Positions 5,357 to 5,469 of a DNA stretch of 5,469 nucleotides are shown here, in pieces. A model generated the notes under the pieces. The model saw only the letters and a list, made by a program, of their open reading frames with translations. It was not told the origin of the DNA and did not search any database. Origin of the DNA: CBDCFL01 sp965216135. GTDB taxonomy: Bacteria > Pseudomonadota > Alphaproteobacteria > Rhodobacterales > Rhodobacteraceae. Location of the stretch: contig CBDCFL010000005.1 in assembly GCA_965216135.1 (NCBI GenBank), positions 1 through 5,469 of the forward strand, given 5' to 3'. Each line of letters starts with the position of its first letter. Within the stretch, counting starts at the first letter, position 1. The position numbers and the translations under genes are program-made.

Positions 5357-5469
5357 TGGTTTTTCTTGCATTCCGGGGTAGGGGTGTGCGATTTCCTTAC
5401 AAATAAATGCGCCGAAGCAGTAATTCGTCACACAGTTTTCGCCTTTCGTCGCCGGTTTTGGCGATTTCG

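Noticed and set aside
1..5469. CRISPR array, tRNA or att-site duplication, toxin-antitoxin pair, complete insertion sequence.
   Set aside because: I looked for repeat-spacer structure, tRNA-like cloverleafs, terminal inverted repeats and small paired genes, and saw none that could be supported.

Overview
The window carries a complete repABC replication and partition module, the maintenance cassette of low-copy alphaproteobacterial plasmids and chromids. All three genes lie on the minus strand, in the order repA (ParA-type ATPase), repB (ParB-type centromere-binding protein) and repC (replication initiator). The protein style and the overlapping repA/repB organisation point to a roseobacter-type Rhodobacteraceae plasmid. 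That host assignment is inferred from remembered family features, not from a search.

Layout from left to right. Positions 50-897 (perhaps to 994) hold a GC-rich tyrosine recombinase (integrase) gene on the minus strand, broken by several frameshifts. Its catalytic residues can still be read across the frames. Positions 927-1205 hold an open, start-less remnant of another minus-strand gene. Positions 1209-1685 have no convincing gene. Positions 1687-1702 hold a perfect palindrome one base beyond the repC stop. repC follows at 1704-2897 (or 2915), with an AT-rich, inverted-repeat-bearing stretch inside it that is the likely replication origin. The repB-repC gap at 2898-3092 contains a second copy of the palindrome and a hairpin at the repC ribosome-binding region. 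It also contains a plus-strand antisense RNA gene (ctRNA/incA type) with its own promoter and terminator. repB (3093-4022) and repA (4012-5202) overlap by 11 bases. The repA promoter and possible operator repeats lie in 5203-5469.

How it works, from knowledge of the family: RepA and RepB segregate the plasmid by acting on parS palindromes and together repress the operon from the repA promoter. RepC initiates replication at an origin inside its own gene. The antisense RNA limits RepC synthesis. Here the presumed parS site between repB and repC contains the -35 hexamer of the antisense RNA promoter, so RepB binding could affect copy control directly.

I see no new defence, CRISPR, toxin-antitoxin or RNA-guided system. 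The core is a canonical repABC locus. What deserves a second look is the packing of regulatory elements between repB and repC and the one-directional frameshift pattern in the integrase.
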